Positions 44,081 through 53,312 of a stretch of 53,529 nucleotides of DNA are shown here, one piece after another. Numbering within the stretch: the stretch's first letter is position 1; the number at the start of each line of letters is the position of its first letter. The notes under the pieces were generated by a model. The model was not told the origin of the DNA and did no database searches. It worked only from the letters and a program-made list of their open reading frames with translations. Made by a program: the position numbers and the translations under genes. Source of the stretch: Dorea_A sp016295505 (lineage in GTDB: Bacteria; Bacillota; Clostridia; Lachnospirales; Lachnospiraceae); assembly GCF_039832105.1 (NCBI RefSeq), contig NZ_JBDOHS010000018.1, positions 1 through 53,529 of the forward strand, written 5' to 3'.

Positions 44081-44133
44081 AATACCCCTCCGGCAGCCAC
44101 CTGATCAACCGGGTGGACACAGAGGGGTGTATT
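44081..44133 (-). repeat. Inverted repeat after the DUF5640-like gene
   Basis: The outer arms AATAcCCCTC and GAGGGGTGTATT pair apart from a 2-nt bulge, and inner CCACC/GGTGG pair around 10 nt. It lies between the DUF5640-like stop and the ispG start, 27 nt upstream of the latter, and may act as a terminator or leader structure. Confidence 0.45.
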
Positions 44134-44137
44134 ACTT

Positions 44138-44599
44138 TTACTCTTTTATGAATATCATCTGATCACCGAATTCTCGCTCCGTCAATATCAGTTGATCCTG
44201 CTCTACACTATAATCAAACGTAGTTACTATCGGACTGACTGCATTTTTCAGTGTTTCCTCTGTATATTGTCCGTCTGACTGCTCTGCAATCTCCCTGAGC
44301 GCTTCTTCATCTTCTTTAATGGTAATCGTCTTTTCATTCATATCCAGGGTATACTCCATTACAACATCTATGCTGTCTTCCTCACCGATCTCCGGAAGAT
44401 TCACAACAACAGAACCATCCCTTTCAATTGTAAGATTCATATTGCCGTCTTCATCTGCCCATCTTCCTTCCAGTGGATTACCGGTAAACATCTTTGTCAA
44501 AAGAAATATCGCGATCACTATGACCAGGACAGATGAGACCGTCGTAACGATCATCCATATTTTACTTCTTTTAGCCTCATCATTTTTTGCAATTATCAT
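44138..44599 (-). CDS. DUF5640-like membrane-anchored protein
   Basis: 153 residues with one N-terminal membrane segment (about 14-36, IWMIVTTVSSVLVIVIAIFLL) and an outward, beta-rich acidic body. The pattern GNPLEGRWADEDGNMNLTIERDGSVVVNLP is typical of lipocalin-like DUF5640 modules. It has no lipobox, so it is membrane-anchored rather than lipidated. The function is unknown. The ATG follows GAAAGGAAACGGATAG. It may be cotranscribed with ispG. Confidence 0.75.
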   Translation of the reverse strand: MIIAKNDEAKRSKIWMIVTTVSSVLVIVIAIFLLTKMFTGNPLEGRWADEDGNMNLTIERDGSVVVNLPEIGEEDSIDVVMEYTLDMNEKTITIKEDEEALREIAEQSDGQYTEETLKNAVSPIVTTFDYSVEQDQLILTEREFGDQMIFIKE

Positions 44600-44706
44600 C
44601 TATCCGTTTCCTTTCTTTCTATTCTTTTTCAAGAAGAATCTCTTCACCATAAATTATATGAACTTTTCCGATCAGTGTCAACGGCTCAAAAGATGTTTCA
44701 TATCTG

Positions 44707-44940
44707 TCACTCATCCAGCTCTACAAGCAGATAATAACCTCTCTGCGTTTTTTCTATTTTCTGTATCTTCCCTTTGCGGGATCTGATTCTCTGTCTGGTC
44801 CTGTAAATTCCGGACATTGCGACAGATGGTTCCACCAGATAAGTATACTGTCCCGTCACGGCACTTCTTTCACTGATCACTACTTCCTGTCCTTCTTCCA
44901 CAAGTCCTTCTCTTTCCATTTTAAATCGTTCAATTCTCAT
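44707..44940 (-). CDS. Small basic hypothetical protein, 77 residues
   Basis: Starting at ATG 44940, after AAAGGAGTGCATTCAG, the product opens MRIERFKMEREGLVEEGQEVVISERS and ends EKTQRGYYLLVELDE. It is probably a small beta-barrel-like or SH3-like domain, by its alternating strands. I do not recognise a family. It is divergent from an XRE regulator and shares the upstream region of dyads with it. Confidence 0.6.
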   Translation of the reverse strand: MRIERFKMEREGLVEEGQEVVISERSAVTGQYTYLVEPSVAMSGIYRTRQRIRSRKGKIQKIEKTQRGYYLLVELDE

Positions 44941-45009
44941 CTGAATGCACTCCTTTTTCCAGTCTGATAACATGTGCTCACACTTCTGTTCCAATCCGCG
45001 ACTCATACG

Positions 45010-45074
45010 CAACACTTTGTTGATATTTGACACTTTTTATGTTGTATAACGCAACAATTGGTAAAATATACCAA
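45010..45074. promoter_or_regulatory. Dyad-rich divergent regulatory region of the XRE gene
   Basis: Three inverted repeats lie in 65 bp: CAACA/TGTTG (45010-45022), GTTG/CAAC (45041-45055) and TTGGTA/TACCAA around 5 nt (45058-45074). TTGATA (45020-45025) and TATAAC (45045-45050) may be a promoter with a 19-bp spacer. This is a plausible XRE repressor target. Confidence 0.45.
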
Positions 45075-45095
45075 ACAAACGAGGAGGTAACAGCT

Positions 45096-45443
45096 ATGTC
45101 ATTTGCAGAGAAATTAAAAAGATTGCGTCTTGAAAATGAAATGACTCAGGAATATGTTGCAAAACGCCTGAATGTAGCACGTTCCACAATCGCGGGCTAT
45201 GAGACAAAGAACCGCCAGCCCTCTCACGAAAAGCTGACGGCAATTGCCAATCTCTTTCATGTCTCTGTAGACTATCTTCTCGATGATGAATTCATCCAGA
45301 TCACGCCGTCTCAGAACAGCACACTGTCTGATGAAGAGAGCGCTTTATTATCCAGATACCATCGCCTGTCTCCACGTTCCAGAAAAGATCTGCTGGAATA
45401 TTCGAGTCTTCTGGAATTGCGTGACAACAAATCACACTCATGA
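45096..45443 (+). CDS. XRE family HTH transcriptional regulator
   Basis: 115 residues from ATG 45096 (after GAGGAGGTAACAGCT; the reading from 45027 begins inside the promoter). The cro/C1-type HTH is at about 5-58: MTQEYVAKRLNVARSTIAGYETKNRQPSHEKL then ANLFHVSVDYLL. The C-terminal half (about 60-115) is a short Ser-rich helix region. It resembles SinR/xre-type regulators. It is convergent with gatD, with the stops one base apart and no terminator between. Confidence 0.9.
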   Translation: MSFAEKLKRLRLENEMTQEYVAKRLNVARSTIAGYETKNRQPSHEKLTAIANLFHVSVDYLLDDEFIQITPSQNSTLSDEESALLSRYHRLSPRSRKDLLEYSSLLELRDNKSHS

Positions 45444-46178
45444 TTATTCTTTTACAAATCTGTGGTATATATAGTCATTGGCCTCTTTCTCCTGACTGTC
45501 ATCCAGAGGTGTTAACTCTACAGGTCCATACTTTCTTTCAAGTGCTTTCCGGATCAGATAATCACTGATCTGTGGATTTTTCGGAAGCAGAGGACCATGA
45601 AGGTATGTTCCGATTACATTTTTATATACCACTCCTTCATATCCGCTTTTCCCGTCATTCCCGGAACCATATAAAACCTTTCCAAACGGCTGATTATCGT
45701 TCAGGTACGTTCTGCCTCCATGATTCTCGAATCCCACTACCGGCATATCCACCAGTTGGCTTTTGAGCACAATGTTATCAATCAGGCGTCCTTCTTCCTG
45801 CTCGGTATAGATATCCACCAGATTCAATCCCTCTATCATACCGGCATCTGTTTTATAATACTTCCCGAGCAGCTGATATCCTCCGCAAACTGCGATTACA
45901 ACACCGTTATCTTCCACATATTCCCTGAACTGTTCTCTTATTTCCAGAAGATTTTTGCAGACGATCGCCTGCTCACGGTCAGAACCGCCTCCCAGAAGTA
46001 CAATATCCAGTTTTGAAAAATCTATCACATCTCCGGTGTTAAATTCTATCGTCTCAGCATCAATCCCTCTCCAGATACAGCGCTGCATCAGGCAGGCAAT
46101 ATTTCCACGGTCTCCATAAAGATTCAGAAGATCCGGATAAAGATGTCCGATTGTAATCTTCATGTCCTTTTTTTCCAT
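45444..46178 (-). CDS. gatD: Lipid II isoglutaminyl synthase, glutaminase subunit GatD
   Basis: 244 residues, CobB/CobQ-type glutamine amidotransferase. The catalytic Cys98 is in AVCGGYQLLG and His194 in GTYLHGPLL. It supplies ammonia to MurT, which amidates D-Glu in the stem peptide of lipid II. The ATG at 46178 overlaps the MurT stop by one base (TAATG), with GGAGGGAACG as ribosome site, which fits a 1:1 complex. Confidence 0.95.
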   Translation of the reverse strand: MEKKDMKITIGHLYPDLLNLYGDRGNIACLMQRCIWRGIDAETIEFNTGDVIDFSKLDIVLLGGGSDREQAIVCKNLLEIREQFREYVEDNGVVIAVCGGYQLLGKYYKTDAGMIEGLNLVDIYTEQEEGRLIDNIVLKSQLVDMPVVGFENHGGRTYLNDNQPFGKVLYGSGNDGKSGYEGVVYKNVIGTYLHGPLLPKNPQISDYLIRKALERKYGPVELTPLDDSQEKEANDYIYHRFVKE

Positions 46179-47518
46179 TAATACGTTCCCTCCAGTCTCT
46201 TTAATACATTACGAGTACTGAACAGTGCCGTATAATTCACCAGCACATACAGATTGCCGCAGCCATTTTCCACTCTTTCACAGATTGCTTTTTCCACATC
46301 TGCCTCCAGCATGGACGGAATATCCACATATTTCATACGAAGACGCATATCCTGACAACGGATTCCGCTGACCGTGATGGAATTCACATTTGCCCCTTTA
46401 AACCGATCAAAATCAACATCCCAGAGCCAGGACACGTCTGTTCCGTCCTGGGCATTATCGTTGATCACAATAATAACGTCTTTCAGTGTCTCATCCTGCA
46501 TAACCGCAGAAATATTCTGATTGAATCCTGCCGGATTTTTTGCCAGGTTCAATACTACCTTCGTATCCTTCAAGCGAAACTGTTCCATACGTCCGTTTTC
46601 CGGATTAAACCCGGACAGCATGTCCTGAAAATGTGTCAGAGACAATCCGCCGGTTCTTCCTGCCGCATATGCCGCAAGAATATTATATACATTATAGAAT
46701 CCTTTGTAATTCGCTTCAAATCTTCGGCCTTCCACCCGAAATGCAAGATGATCGCTGAGCTCTATTGCGGAAGCATCATACTGAATCTCCGGCCTCTTAA
46801 AATCACAGTTTGTGCAGACATAATCACCCAGCTGGCTGTAATGATAAAAATGATATTCAAGCTGTGCTCCGCATTTTTTACAGAACCTTCCTTCCCTGAT
46901 CTCATGGGAATCCTTATCATCCAGCACTTTTTCACTGATTCCGTAGGTAATATACGGATTACCACTGTCCATGGCAAGATATGCAAACAACGCATCATCT
47001 CCGTTGACGATCACTTTCATCTCAGGTGCACTCTGCATCACTTCCTTCAGGATATTCATTGTAATATCAATCTCGCCATAACGATCAAGCTGATCCCGGA
47101 ACAGATTGGTAAGCACCATATAATCCGGTTTAAAATGCGGAAATACTCTTCTCGTAGAGGCCTCATCAATCTCAATGCAGGCATAATCCGCGTCTAAATT
47201 ACCTCCCGGACCGGCACTCAGTGCAAAAGCAGCTGCCACTCCATTGAGCATGTTCGAACCGGTATGGTTGCAGACCACCCGATAGCCTTCTTTTTCCAGT
47301 GCAGCACACAACATATTATTAGTCGTGGTCTTTCCATTGGTACCGCATACGATAAAAATATCCTTTTTTACCTGACCGGCCAGTTCTTTCAAGATGTTCG
47401 GATCGATCTTAAGTGCAATCTTTCCGGCCCATGTCACACCCTGACGGTGAAAGATATGGACACTGGCTTTTTCACTGATCTTTGCCGCCCATACGGCCAG
47501 CATTCTACGTAATCTCAT
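46178..47518 (-). CDS. murT: Lipid II isoglutaminyl synthase, ligase subunit MurT
   Basis: 446 residues, Mur ligase middle domain plus the DUF1727 C-terminal domain. The P-loop is GTNGKTTT (59-66). A zinc ribbon insertion (FCKKCGAQLEY ... YVCTNCDF, about 208-235) is typical of MurT. It activates the alpha-carboxyl of D-Glu with ATP. It forms an operon with gatD (overlapping) and lies 7 nt after a PfkB kinase gene. Confidence 0.96.
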   Translation of the reverse strand: MRLRRMLAVWAAKISEKASVHIFHRQGVTWAGKIALKIDPNILKELAGQVKKDIFIVCGTNGKTTTNNMLCAALEKEGYRVVCNHTGSNMLNGVAAAFALSAGPGGNLDADYACIEIDEASTRRVFPHFKPDYMVLTNLFRDQLDRYGEIDITMNILKEVMQSAPEMKVIVNGDDALFAYLAMDSGNPYITYGISEKVLDDKDSHEIREGRFCKKCGAQLEYHFYHYSQLGDYVCTNCDFKRPEIQYDASAIELSDHLAFRVEGRRFEANYKGFYNVYNILAAYAAGRTGGLSLTHFQDMLSGFNPENGRMEQFRLKDTKVVLNLAKNPAGFNQNISAVMQDETLKDVIIVINDNAQDGTDVSWLWDVDFDRFKGANVNSITVSGIRCQDMRLRMKYVDIPSMLEADVEKAICERVENGCGNLYVLVNYTALFSTRNVLKRLEGTY

Positions 47519-47525
47519 ATAGCAA

Positions 47526-48485
47526 CTATCCTTTTATTAATTCTGTAACTTTTTCCGGATCCGGCATAGAGCGAATTGCGCCCTTCTTCATAGTGATCAG
47601 AGCAGCTCCTGCATTCGCATAAGTCAGGATATCTCCCAGAACCTCCTCTGTCATGCCTTCCAGTCCATGTGTAAGCACACCATGAATTGCGCAACCGCAG
47701 AATGTATCGCCGGCGCCGGTCGTTTCAATCGCTTTTACCTGGAATCCGTCACGTTCTACCCGCATATCCTTATAATATGCACGGCTTCCTTCCTTTCCCA
47801 TCGTCAGGAAGATCAACGGAATCTGATATTTTTCCTGCAGATAGTGAATTCCGTCATCATAATCTTCCATTCCGGATATAAACTGAATCTCATTATCAGA
47901 GATCTTCAACACATCACAATACCGGAAACCGTATTCCATCTGTTTCTTTGCTTCCTCCAGAGAATCCCAGAGCGGCGGACGTAAGTTAGGGTCAAACGTA
48001 ATCAGACAACCTGCCTCTTTCGCAACATCCAGTGCTTTTTTCGTTGCAGTTCTCACCGGCTCATCCGTCATTGAGAGCGTTCCAAAGTGGAAGATCCTGG
48101 ACTGACGGATCATATCATAGTCCACCTCTTCTTCAGACAGCATCATATCTGCTCCCGGCTTACGGTAAAAGGAGAATTCTCTGTCCCCATCCGGAAATGT
48201 ATGTACAAACGCCAGTGTTGTATGGATATCCTGATCAAGGATCAGCCCCTTTGTTTCGATTCCCAGTTCCTCAATCGTATCTTTCAGAAGCCGTCCGAAC
48301 TGATCTTCTCCTACTTTTCCGATAAAAGCAGTCTTTCTTCCAAGCTTGTTCAACATTGCAAGAACGTTACACGGTGCTCCTCCCGGACAAGCCTCAAACA
48401 TATTGTTGCCCTGTTCACTCTGTCCGTTCATAGTAAAGTCGATCAACATCTCACCCAATGCGGTAACATCATATAATTTTTCCAT
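47526..48485 (-). CDS. PfkB family carbohydrate kinase, fructokinase-like
   Basis: 319 residues, ribokinase-fold sugar kinase. PGGAPCNVLAMLNKLG (about 34-49) is the N-terminal signature, and ETTGAGDTFCG (about 253-263) has the catalytic Asp. The overall pattern fits fructokinase (ScrK), which makes fructose 6-phosphate from fructose. Other sugar substrates are possible. No sugar transporter is adjacent. The ATG follows TAAGGAGTAATCAAT. It appears to start the murT-gatD operon. Confidence 0.88.
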   Translation of the reverse strand: MEKLYDVTALGEMLIDFTMNGQSEQGNNMFEACPGGAPCNVLAMLNKLGRKTAFIGKVGEDQFGRLLKDTIEELGIETKGLILDQDIHTTLAFVHTFPDGDREFSFYRKPGADMMLSEEEVDYDMIRQSRIFHFGTLSMTDEPVRTATKKALDVAKEAGCLITFDPNLRPPLWDSLEEAKKQMEYGFRYCDVLKISDNEIQFISGMEDYDDGIHYLQEKYQIPLIFLTMGKEGSRAYYKDMRVERDGFQVKAIETTGAGDTFCGCAIHGVLTHGLEGMTEEVLGDILTYANAGAALITMKKGAIRSMPDPEKVTELIKG

Positions 48486-48541
48486 ATTGATTACTCCTTA
48501 TACACGTATTTTCATTATTATATCATATTTCTTCTGTATAC

Positions 48542-49573
48542 CTAGCATTCTTCGGCAATCTTATAGATTAATTTTTCCGTATCTTCCCATCCGATACATG
48601 GATCCGTGATCGACTGTCCATATACCATATTCGCGCAGATATTCTGTCTGCCTTCTACCAGATAACTCTCAACCATGACACCTTTGATCAGTTTCTTCAG
48701 ATCCGGATTATATCTGCGTGTATGCAGCACCTCACTTACAATACGGATCTGCTCCTTATACTTTTTATCAGAGTTTGAATGGTTCGCATCTATAATTGCA
48801 GCCGGATTCTTCAGATCCTTTTTCTGATACAGTTCATATAATCTTGCACACTCTTCATAATGATAGTTTGGAATACATTTTCCGTACTTATCTACTCCGC
48901 CACGGAGAATGACATGTGCCAGCTCATTTCCGGATGTCGTAACATCTGTCGCACGATAGATAAAGCGATGGCCCATCTGTGCCGCAACAACAGAATTCAG
49001 CATTACAGACAGATCTCCGCTCGTCGGATTTTTCATACCGACCGGAATGTCCATCCCGCTCGCAGTCAGCCTGTGCTGCTGATTTTCTACCGAACGGGCA
49101 CCGATTGCTTCATAGGAAAGAATATCATCCAGATAACTTCTGTTTTCCGGATACAGCATCTCGTCTGCTGCCGTCAGTCCGGTCTCTTCCATAGCACGAA
49201 TATGCATCTTACGAATCGCAAGAATTCCAGCGTACAGATCCGGTGCCTTATCCGGATCCGGCTGATGAAGCATACCTTTATATCCTTCACCGGTTGTCCG
49301 GGGCTTGTTGGTGTAGATTCTCGGGATCAGAACCAGTTTATCCTTTACCTTCTCATTCACTCCCGCCAAACGGTTCACATATTCACATACCGAATCTTCA
49401 TTATCTGCAGAACATGGGCCAATGATTACAACAAATTTGTCTGATTTGCCGGTAAAGATATCCCTGATCTCAGCATCTCTTCTGTTTTTGAGTTCTTTCA
49501 GTTTATCCGATAACGGATACTCCCGTTTCAATTCTGCAGGTGACGGGAGTTCTTTATTAATTCTCATTGACAT
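48542..49573 (-). CDS. aroF: DAHP synthase, class I (3-deoxy-7-phosphoheptulonate synthase)
   Basis: 343 residues, type I-alpha DAHP synthase, first step of the shikimate pathway (PEP plus erythrose 4-phosphate). FVVIIGPCSADNEDSV (about 48-63), KPRTTGEGYKG (near 89-99) and DANHSNSDKKYKEQ (near 264-277) are the metal- and substrate-binding motifs. The symbol (aroF, aroG or aroH) cannot be fixed by sequence alone. It is the last gene of the DUF2156-aminotransferase-hisC-exporter-DAHP operon. Confidence 0.94.
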   Translation of the reverse strand: MSMRINKELPSPAELKREYPLSDKLKELKNRRDAEIRDIFTGKSDKFVVIIGPCSADNEDSVCEYVNRLAGVNEKVKDKLVLIPRIYTNKPRTTGEGYKGMLHQPDPDKAPDLYAGILAIRKMHIRAMEETGLTAADEMLYPENRSYLDDILSYEAIGARSVENQQHRLTASGMDIPVGMKNPTSGDLSVMLNSVVAAQMGHRFIYRATDVTTSGNELAHVILRGGVDKYGKCIPNYHYEECARLYELYQKKDLKNPAAIIDANHSNSDKKYKEQIRIVSEVLHTRRYNPDLKKLIKGVMVESYLVEGRQNICANMVYGQSITDPCIGWEDTEKLIYKIAEEC

Positions 49574-49597
49574 AATTCTTCACTCCATCCTGATTAT

Positions 49598-50110
49598 TTA
49601 TCCAAGTAATTGCACGCCTCCAAGAAGTACATAAGATATAAACCACATGATCACTGTTGCCATACAGATTCCGATTATGACTGCAGGAAAAGCTTTTTTA
49701 AACTTGATTCCCAGAAGTGCAGCAATCAGAGACCCTGTCCATGCACCTGTTCCCGGCAGCGGAATCCCTACAAAAAGTACCAGACCCCAGAATTCATATT
49801 TTTCAATCTTGTCACTTTTACTCATGGCTTTTGTTTCCAGACGATCAACCATCGGTTTCAATATTTTTGTTCCCTTCATCCACCGAAAGATCGGTGTAAT
49901 CAAAAGAAGAATGAAAGGAACCGGAATAATATTCCCTATAATACACAGTGGAATTGCCGTACTGACCGGCACGCCAAGAATCGGCCCTGCAACCAGCAGT
50001 GCCCCTCTGAGTTCCAGTATCGGGATCATGGATATCAGAAACACAATTGCCTCTTTACTGATACTTCCACTCAATGCATTGATAATCCCCTGTACTAAAC
50101 TTTCAGTCAT
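49598..50110 (-). CDS. Small multi-drug export family membrane protein (COG2426)
   Basis: 170 residues with four or five membrane helices. MIPILELRGALLVAGPILGVPVSTAIPLCIIGNIIPVPFILL and the later GTGAWTGSLIAALLGIKFKKAFPAVIIGICMA fit the Sm_multidrug_ex family. The drug-export name is historical, and the real function is unknown. It lies 24 nt before the DAHP synthase gene and 11 nt after hisC in one operon. Confidence 0.88.
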   Translation of the reverse strand: MTESLVQGIINALSGSISKEAIVFLISMIPILELRGALLVAGPILGVPVSTAIPLCIIGNIIPVPFILLLITPIFRWMKGTKILKPMVDRLETKAMSKSDKIEKYEFWGLVLFVGIPLPGTGAWTGSLIAALLGIKFKKAFPAVIIGICMATVIMWFISYVLLGGVQLLG

Positions 50111-50121
50111 AAAATACTCCT

Positions 50122-51177
50122 TTATTTCTTCATATATTCTCTGAAAAATACAAACAATGCTTCCATCTCTTCTCTTGTTCCGATCGTGATACGCATATAC
50201 TGCTCTATTCTTTCACTTCCCCAGAACCGAACGTAGATATCATGCTTCTTTAAAGCTTCAAACATTTCTTTTGCATCATACTGCGGATGCATGGCAAAGA
50301 TAAAATTTGACTTTGAATCCAGACAGTGAAATCCCAGTTTTTTCAACTCTTCTTTCGCCCACTCTCTGGTCTCTACAATTTTACGTATCCCATTTTCAAA
50401 GTATTCCTTATCCTTCACCGCTTCCACTCCGCATACCAGAGAAGTCTGATTCATCGTATAAGAATTAAATGAATACTTTGCATCATTCAGATATCGGATC
50501 AATGTCGGATTACTGATCGCATACCCGATTCGCATTCCGGCCATGGATCTTGCTTTTGAAAACGTCTGAACTACGATCAGGTTGTCATACTTATCGATCA
50601 GTTCAATCGCAGAGCGCCCTGCAAAATCCACGTATGCTTCATCCACAATCACGATCGCATCCCGGTTATGCGCGATAATATCCTCCACAACATCCAGCTC
50701 TTCATAGATTCCGGTCGGAGCATTCGGATTTGGAAAGATGACTCCGCCATTCTCTTTATAATAATCTTCCTTTATCAGCCGGAAATTCTCATCCAGTTTC
50801 TGACATTCATACGGTATTCTGTACAGATCCGCCCATACTTTATAGAAAGAGTATGTAATATCCGGAAACAGGATTGGTTTTTCGGAATTAAAAAATGTCA
50901 GAAAACACATGGACAGCACATCATCCGAGCCAACTCCTACAAATACCTGATCCGGATTCACCTGATAGAATCCGGCAAGCTCTTCCACAAGCGGTGCGGC
51001 TGTCGGATCCGGGTACAGCCGGAGTCGGTCGGTATTCATCTCTTCCAGTGCCTTTGTAACTCCCGGTGCCGGCGGATAGGGATTCTCATTGGTATTCAGT
51101 TTTATCACTTTGTGCTGCGGCTGTTCCCCCGGCACATAAGGTTCTACTTTTCGAATATTTTTTTCGTATGCTTTCAT
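50122..51177 (-). CDS. hisC: Histidinol-phosphate aminotransferase
   Basis: 351 residues, PLP fold type I. The PLP lysine lies in TFSKARSMAGMRIG near residue 206, and NPNAPTG (about 148-154) is the conserved substrate loop. HisC enzymes often accept aromatic amino acids too. Here the gene is not with other his genes but next to a second aminotransferase and DAHP synthase, so an aromatic role is plausible. The ATG follows CTAGGAGAGACCG. Confidence 0.92.
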   Translation of the reverse strand: MKAYEKNIRKVEPYVPGEQPQHKVIKLNTNENPYPPAPGVTKALEEMNTDRLRLYPDPTAAPLVEELAGFYQVNPDQVFVGVGSDDVLSMCFLTFFNSEKPILFPDITYSFYKVWADLYRIPYECQKLDENFRLIKEDYYKENGGVIFPNPNAPTGIYEELDVVEDIIAHNRDAIVIVDEAYVDFAGRSAIELIDKYDNLIVVQTFSKARSMAGMRIGYAISNPTLIRYLNDAKYSFNSYTMNQTSLVCGVEAVKDKEYFENGIRKIVETREWAKEELKKLGFHCLDSKSNFIFAMHPQYDAKEMFEALKKHDIYVRFWGSERIEQYMRITIGTREEMEALFVFFREYMKK

Positions 51178-51186
51178 CGGTCTCTC

Positions 51187-52374
51187 CTAGAAATATTCTT
51201 TTGCCAGTTCCTTAAACTTCGGAAGTGAATTCACGATCGTATCATGTGATACACAGTATGCAAGTCGTACATATCCCGGGCAGGCAAATGAACTTCCCGG
51301 CACGATCAGTATATTATATTTTTTGGCAGCCTGGCAGAATTCTTTTTCATCCGGTATCGGAGATTTCACAAAAAGATAGAACGCCCCCTGTGGCTTGATA
51401 CATTCAAATCCACAGTCTTTCAGGCCGTTATAAAGATCTTCTCTGTTTCTGTCATAGAAAGAGAGATCTGTTTTTTCATTCAGACACTTTGCAACTACTT
51501 TCTGCTGAAGTGTAGGCGCATTAACGAATCCAAGGATTCTCGTTGCAACATTTGCTGCAGACAGGACATCGGCACTGTCTGTTACCTCATCCGGGATTAC
51601 CAGATATCCGATACGTTCTCCCGGAAGAGACAGAGACTTGCTGTAAGAATATCCAACGATCGTATTTGCATAATACTTGGTAAGATATGGTACCTCTACT
51701 CCGTCATAAGCAAGCTCACGATAAGGTTCATCAGAGATCAGGAAGATATCTGTTCCATATTCTTTCTGCTTCGCCTCCATAATAGCTGCCATCTTTTTAA
51801 TCGTATCCTCCGAATACACAACACCTGTCGGATTATTCGGAGTATTTACAATCACAGCTTTAGTCTTCGGTGTGATCTTCTGCTCAAATTCATCGAGCTT
51901 TGGCTGAAAATCAACCGTATTCGGAGAGATCTCTACAAGCACGCCATCATAATTGTTAGTATAAGAACGATATTCTCCAAAATAAGGTGCAAATGCGATT
52001 ACTTCATCTCCCGGATTGATCAGTGACTTCAAAATGACATTCAGTCCTCCTGCGGCTCCGACTGTCATTACAATATTTTTTCCTTCAAAGGATGTTCCGA
52101 ATCGCTCATTCAAAGACGCTGCCACAGCCTCTCTGACATCTGCATAACCACAGTTGCTGTTTGTATATCCATGAAGAACTACAGGATCTGTCTCATCCAG
52201 TAATTCAAGAATGGCTTTCTTCACTGCTTCCGGTGCCGGAACATTCGGGTTTCCCAGACTGAAATCATACACATTTTCTGCGCCGTAGATTTTTGCAAGT
52301 CGATTGCCTTCCTCAAACATCGCACGGATGGCTGAACTGTTTGCTACCATATTTTTCATTTTTTCTGCTATCAT
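51187..52374 (-). CDS. PLP-dependent aminotransferase, class I/II (AspB-like)
   Basis: 395 residues. SLGNPNVPAPEAV (N-terminus), VNTPNNPTGVVY (about 175-186) and YSYSKSLSLPGERIG, with the PLP lysine near 241, are visible. The overall pattern fits aspartate or aromatic aminotransferases of the class I/II group. The substrate cannot be fixed. It lies 9 nt before hisC and 23 nt after the DUF2156 gene. The ATG follows GAAGGAGGAAAAGACA. Confidence 0.92.
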   Translation of the reverse strand: MIAEKMKNMVANSSAIRAMFEEGNRLAKIYGAENVYDFSLGNPNVPAPEAVKKAILELLDETDPVVLHGYTNSNCGYADVREAVAASLNERFGTSFEGKNIVMTVGAAGGLNVILKSLINPGDEVIAFAPYFGEYRSYTNNYDGVLVEISPNTVDFQPKLDEFEQKITPKTKAVIVNTPNNPTGVVYSEDTIKKMAAIMEAKQKEYGTDIFLISDEPYRELAYDGVEVPYLTKYYANTIVGYSYSKSLSLPGERIGYLVIPDEVTDSADVLSAANVATRILGFVNAPTLQQKVVAKCLNEKTDLSFYDRNREDLYNGLKDCGFECIKPQGAFYLFVKSPIPDEKEFCQAAKKYNILIVPGSSFACPGYVRLAYCVSHDTIVNSLPKFKELAKEYF

Positions 52375-52397
52375 TGTCTTTTCCTCCTTCGTATTCC

Positions 52398-53309
52398 TTA
52401 CACAGATTCAATCTCTGTAACATATCCTTTTTCTACCATAAATGCCGGACGATAGGATAACTTTGCTTTTCTGAGTCCCTCAGAACCTGTATCTTCTTCC
52501 CGGTTAATATATCGATAATTCATACATTCGTGCTCTACGAACTGCTGGTTGATCATTGGATATGCTCCCTGCACGTCAGCAAAAGCCTTCTCTATGTGAA
52601 CCACAAAAGTATCCTTACAGATCGGCTCCCCGATCGTAAAAGCAACAACCTCATCGTCGATTCTGAGGACGCCTCCTGTAAGCTCAAGCTCTTCCAGCAG
52701 TCTGAGTGAATTCAGCGTGACACACATCTCACTTCGTTTTTCCGAATCCTCTTCACAGCCATTTTCCTCACGCCATTTCAAAGCCATCTGAAAACAGTCT
52801 TCCACATTATCTCTGGTCATCTTTTCATAGCTCCAGCGTCCCTCATAAGTAGCTTTAAACTTATTAATATGATTTCTTTTTCCGTGAAGCTTTTTTCCGG
52901 ACAACGTTGCAAGCTTTTCTGATTCATAGACGTAATCTGCATCATCCCGCACATATTCAATTTGGAATCTTCCGGGATACCACTCCTCCAGCTGCGCATA
53001 ATACTCCGGAGTAACATTATACATCTGGAACGGCACATTTCTCTGTGCACTGTACTGCATCAGTACTTCCAGCGCTTTCTTCACATTCTCCGGCTCACCT
53101 GCCGGAAATGCAAATGCCAGATGCTCTTCATCTTCACTTTTAAATACAAGCGCCTGTTCCACAATTGCCCATGTGACCGGATACTTCCTGGACCACAGAA
53201 AAACATTGGCAAATGTTCTCTCACAGCTTCTGCTGGTATGATTTGTAAAATAACGGGTAATGATCTCCTTATCCTCCAGCTGCGCACGTTTAAATTGTAC
53301 TTCTTCCAT
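52398..53309 (-). CDS. DUF2156 (phosphatidylglycerol lysyltransferase-like C-terminal domain) protein
   Basis: 303 residues with a duplicated GNAT-type fold. The region KKLHGKRNHINKFKATYEGRWSYEKMT (about 138-164) and AFTIGEPICKDTFVVHIEKAFADVQGAYPMINQQFV (about 228-263) are the family hallmarks. It lacks the membrane domain of MprF, so lipid lysination is not shown. The true substrate is unknown. It starts the operon with two aminotransferases, and the ATG follows AAGGTAAAAT. Confidence 0.88.
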   Translation of the reverse strand: MEEVQFKRAQLEDKEIITRYFTNHTSRSCERTFANVFLWSRKYPVTWAIVEQALVFKSEDEEHLAFAFPAGEPENVKKALEVLMQYSAQRNVPFQMYNVTPEYYAQLEEWYPGRFQIEYVRDDADYVYESEKLATLSGKKLHGKRNHINKFKATYEGRWSYEKMTRDNVEDCFQMALKWREENGCEEDSEKRSEMCVTLNSLRLLEELELTGGVLRIDDEVVAFTIGEPICKDTFVVHIEKAFADVQGAYPMINQQFVEHECMNYRYINREEDTGSEGLRKAKLSYRPAFMVEKGYVTEIESV

Positions 53310-53312
53310 ATT

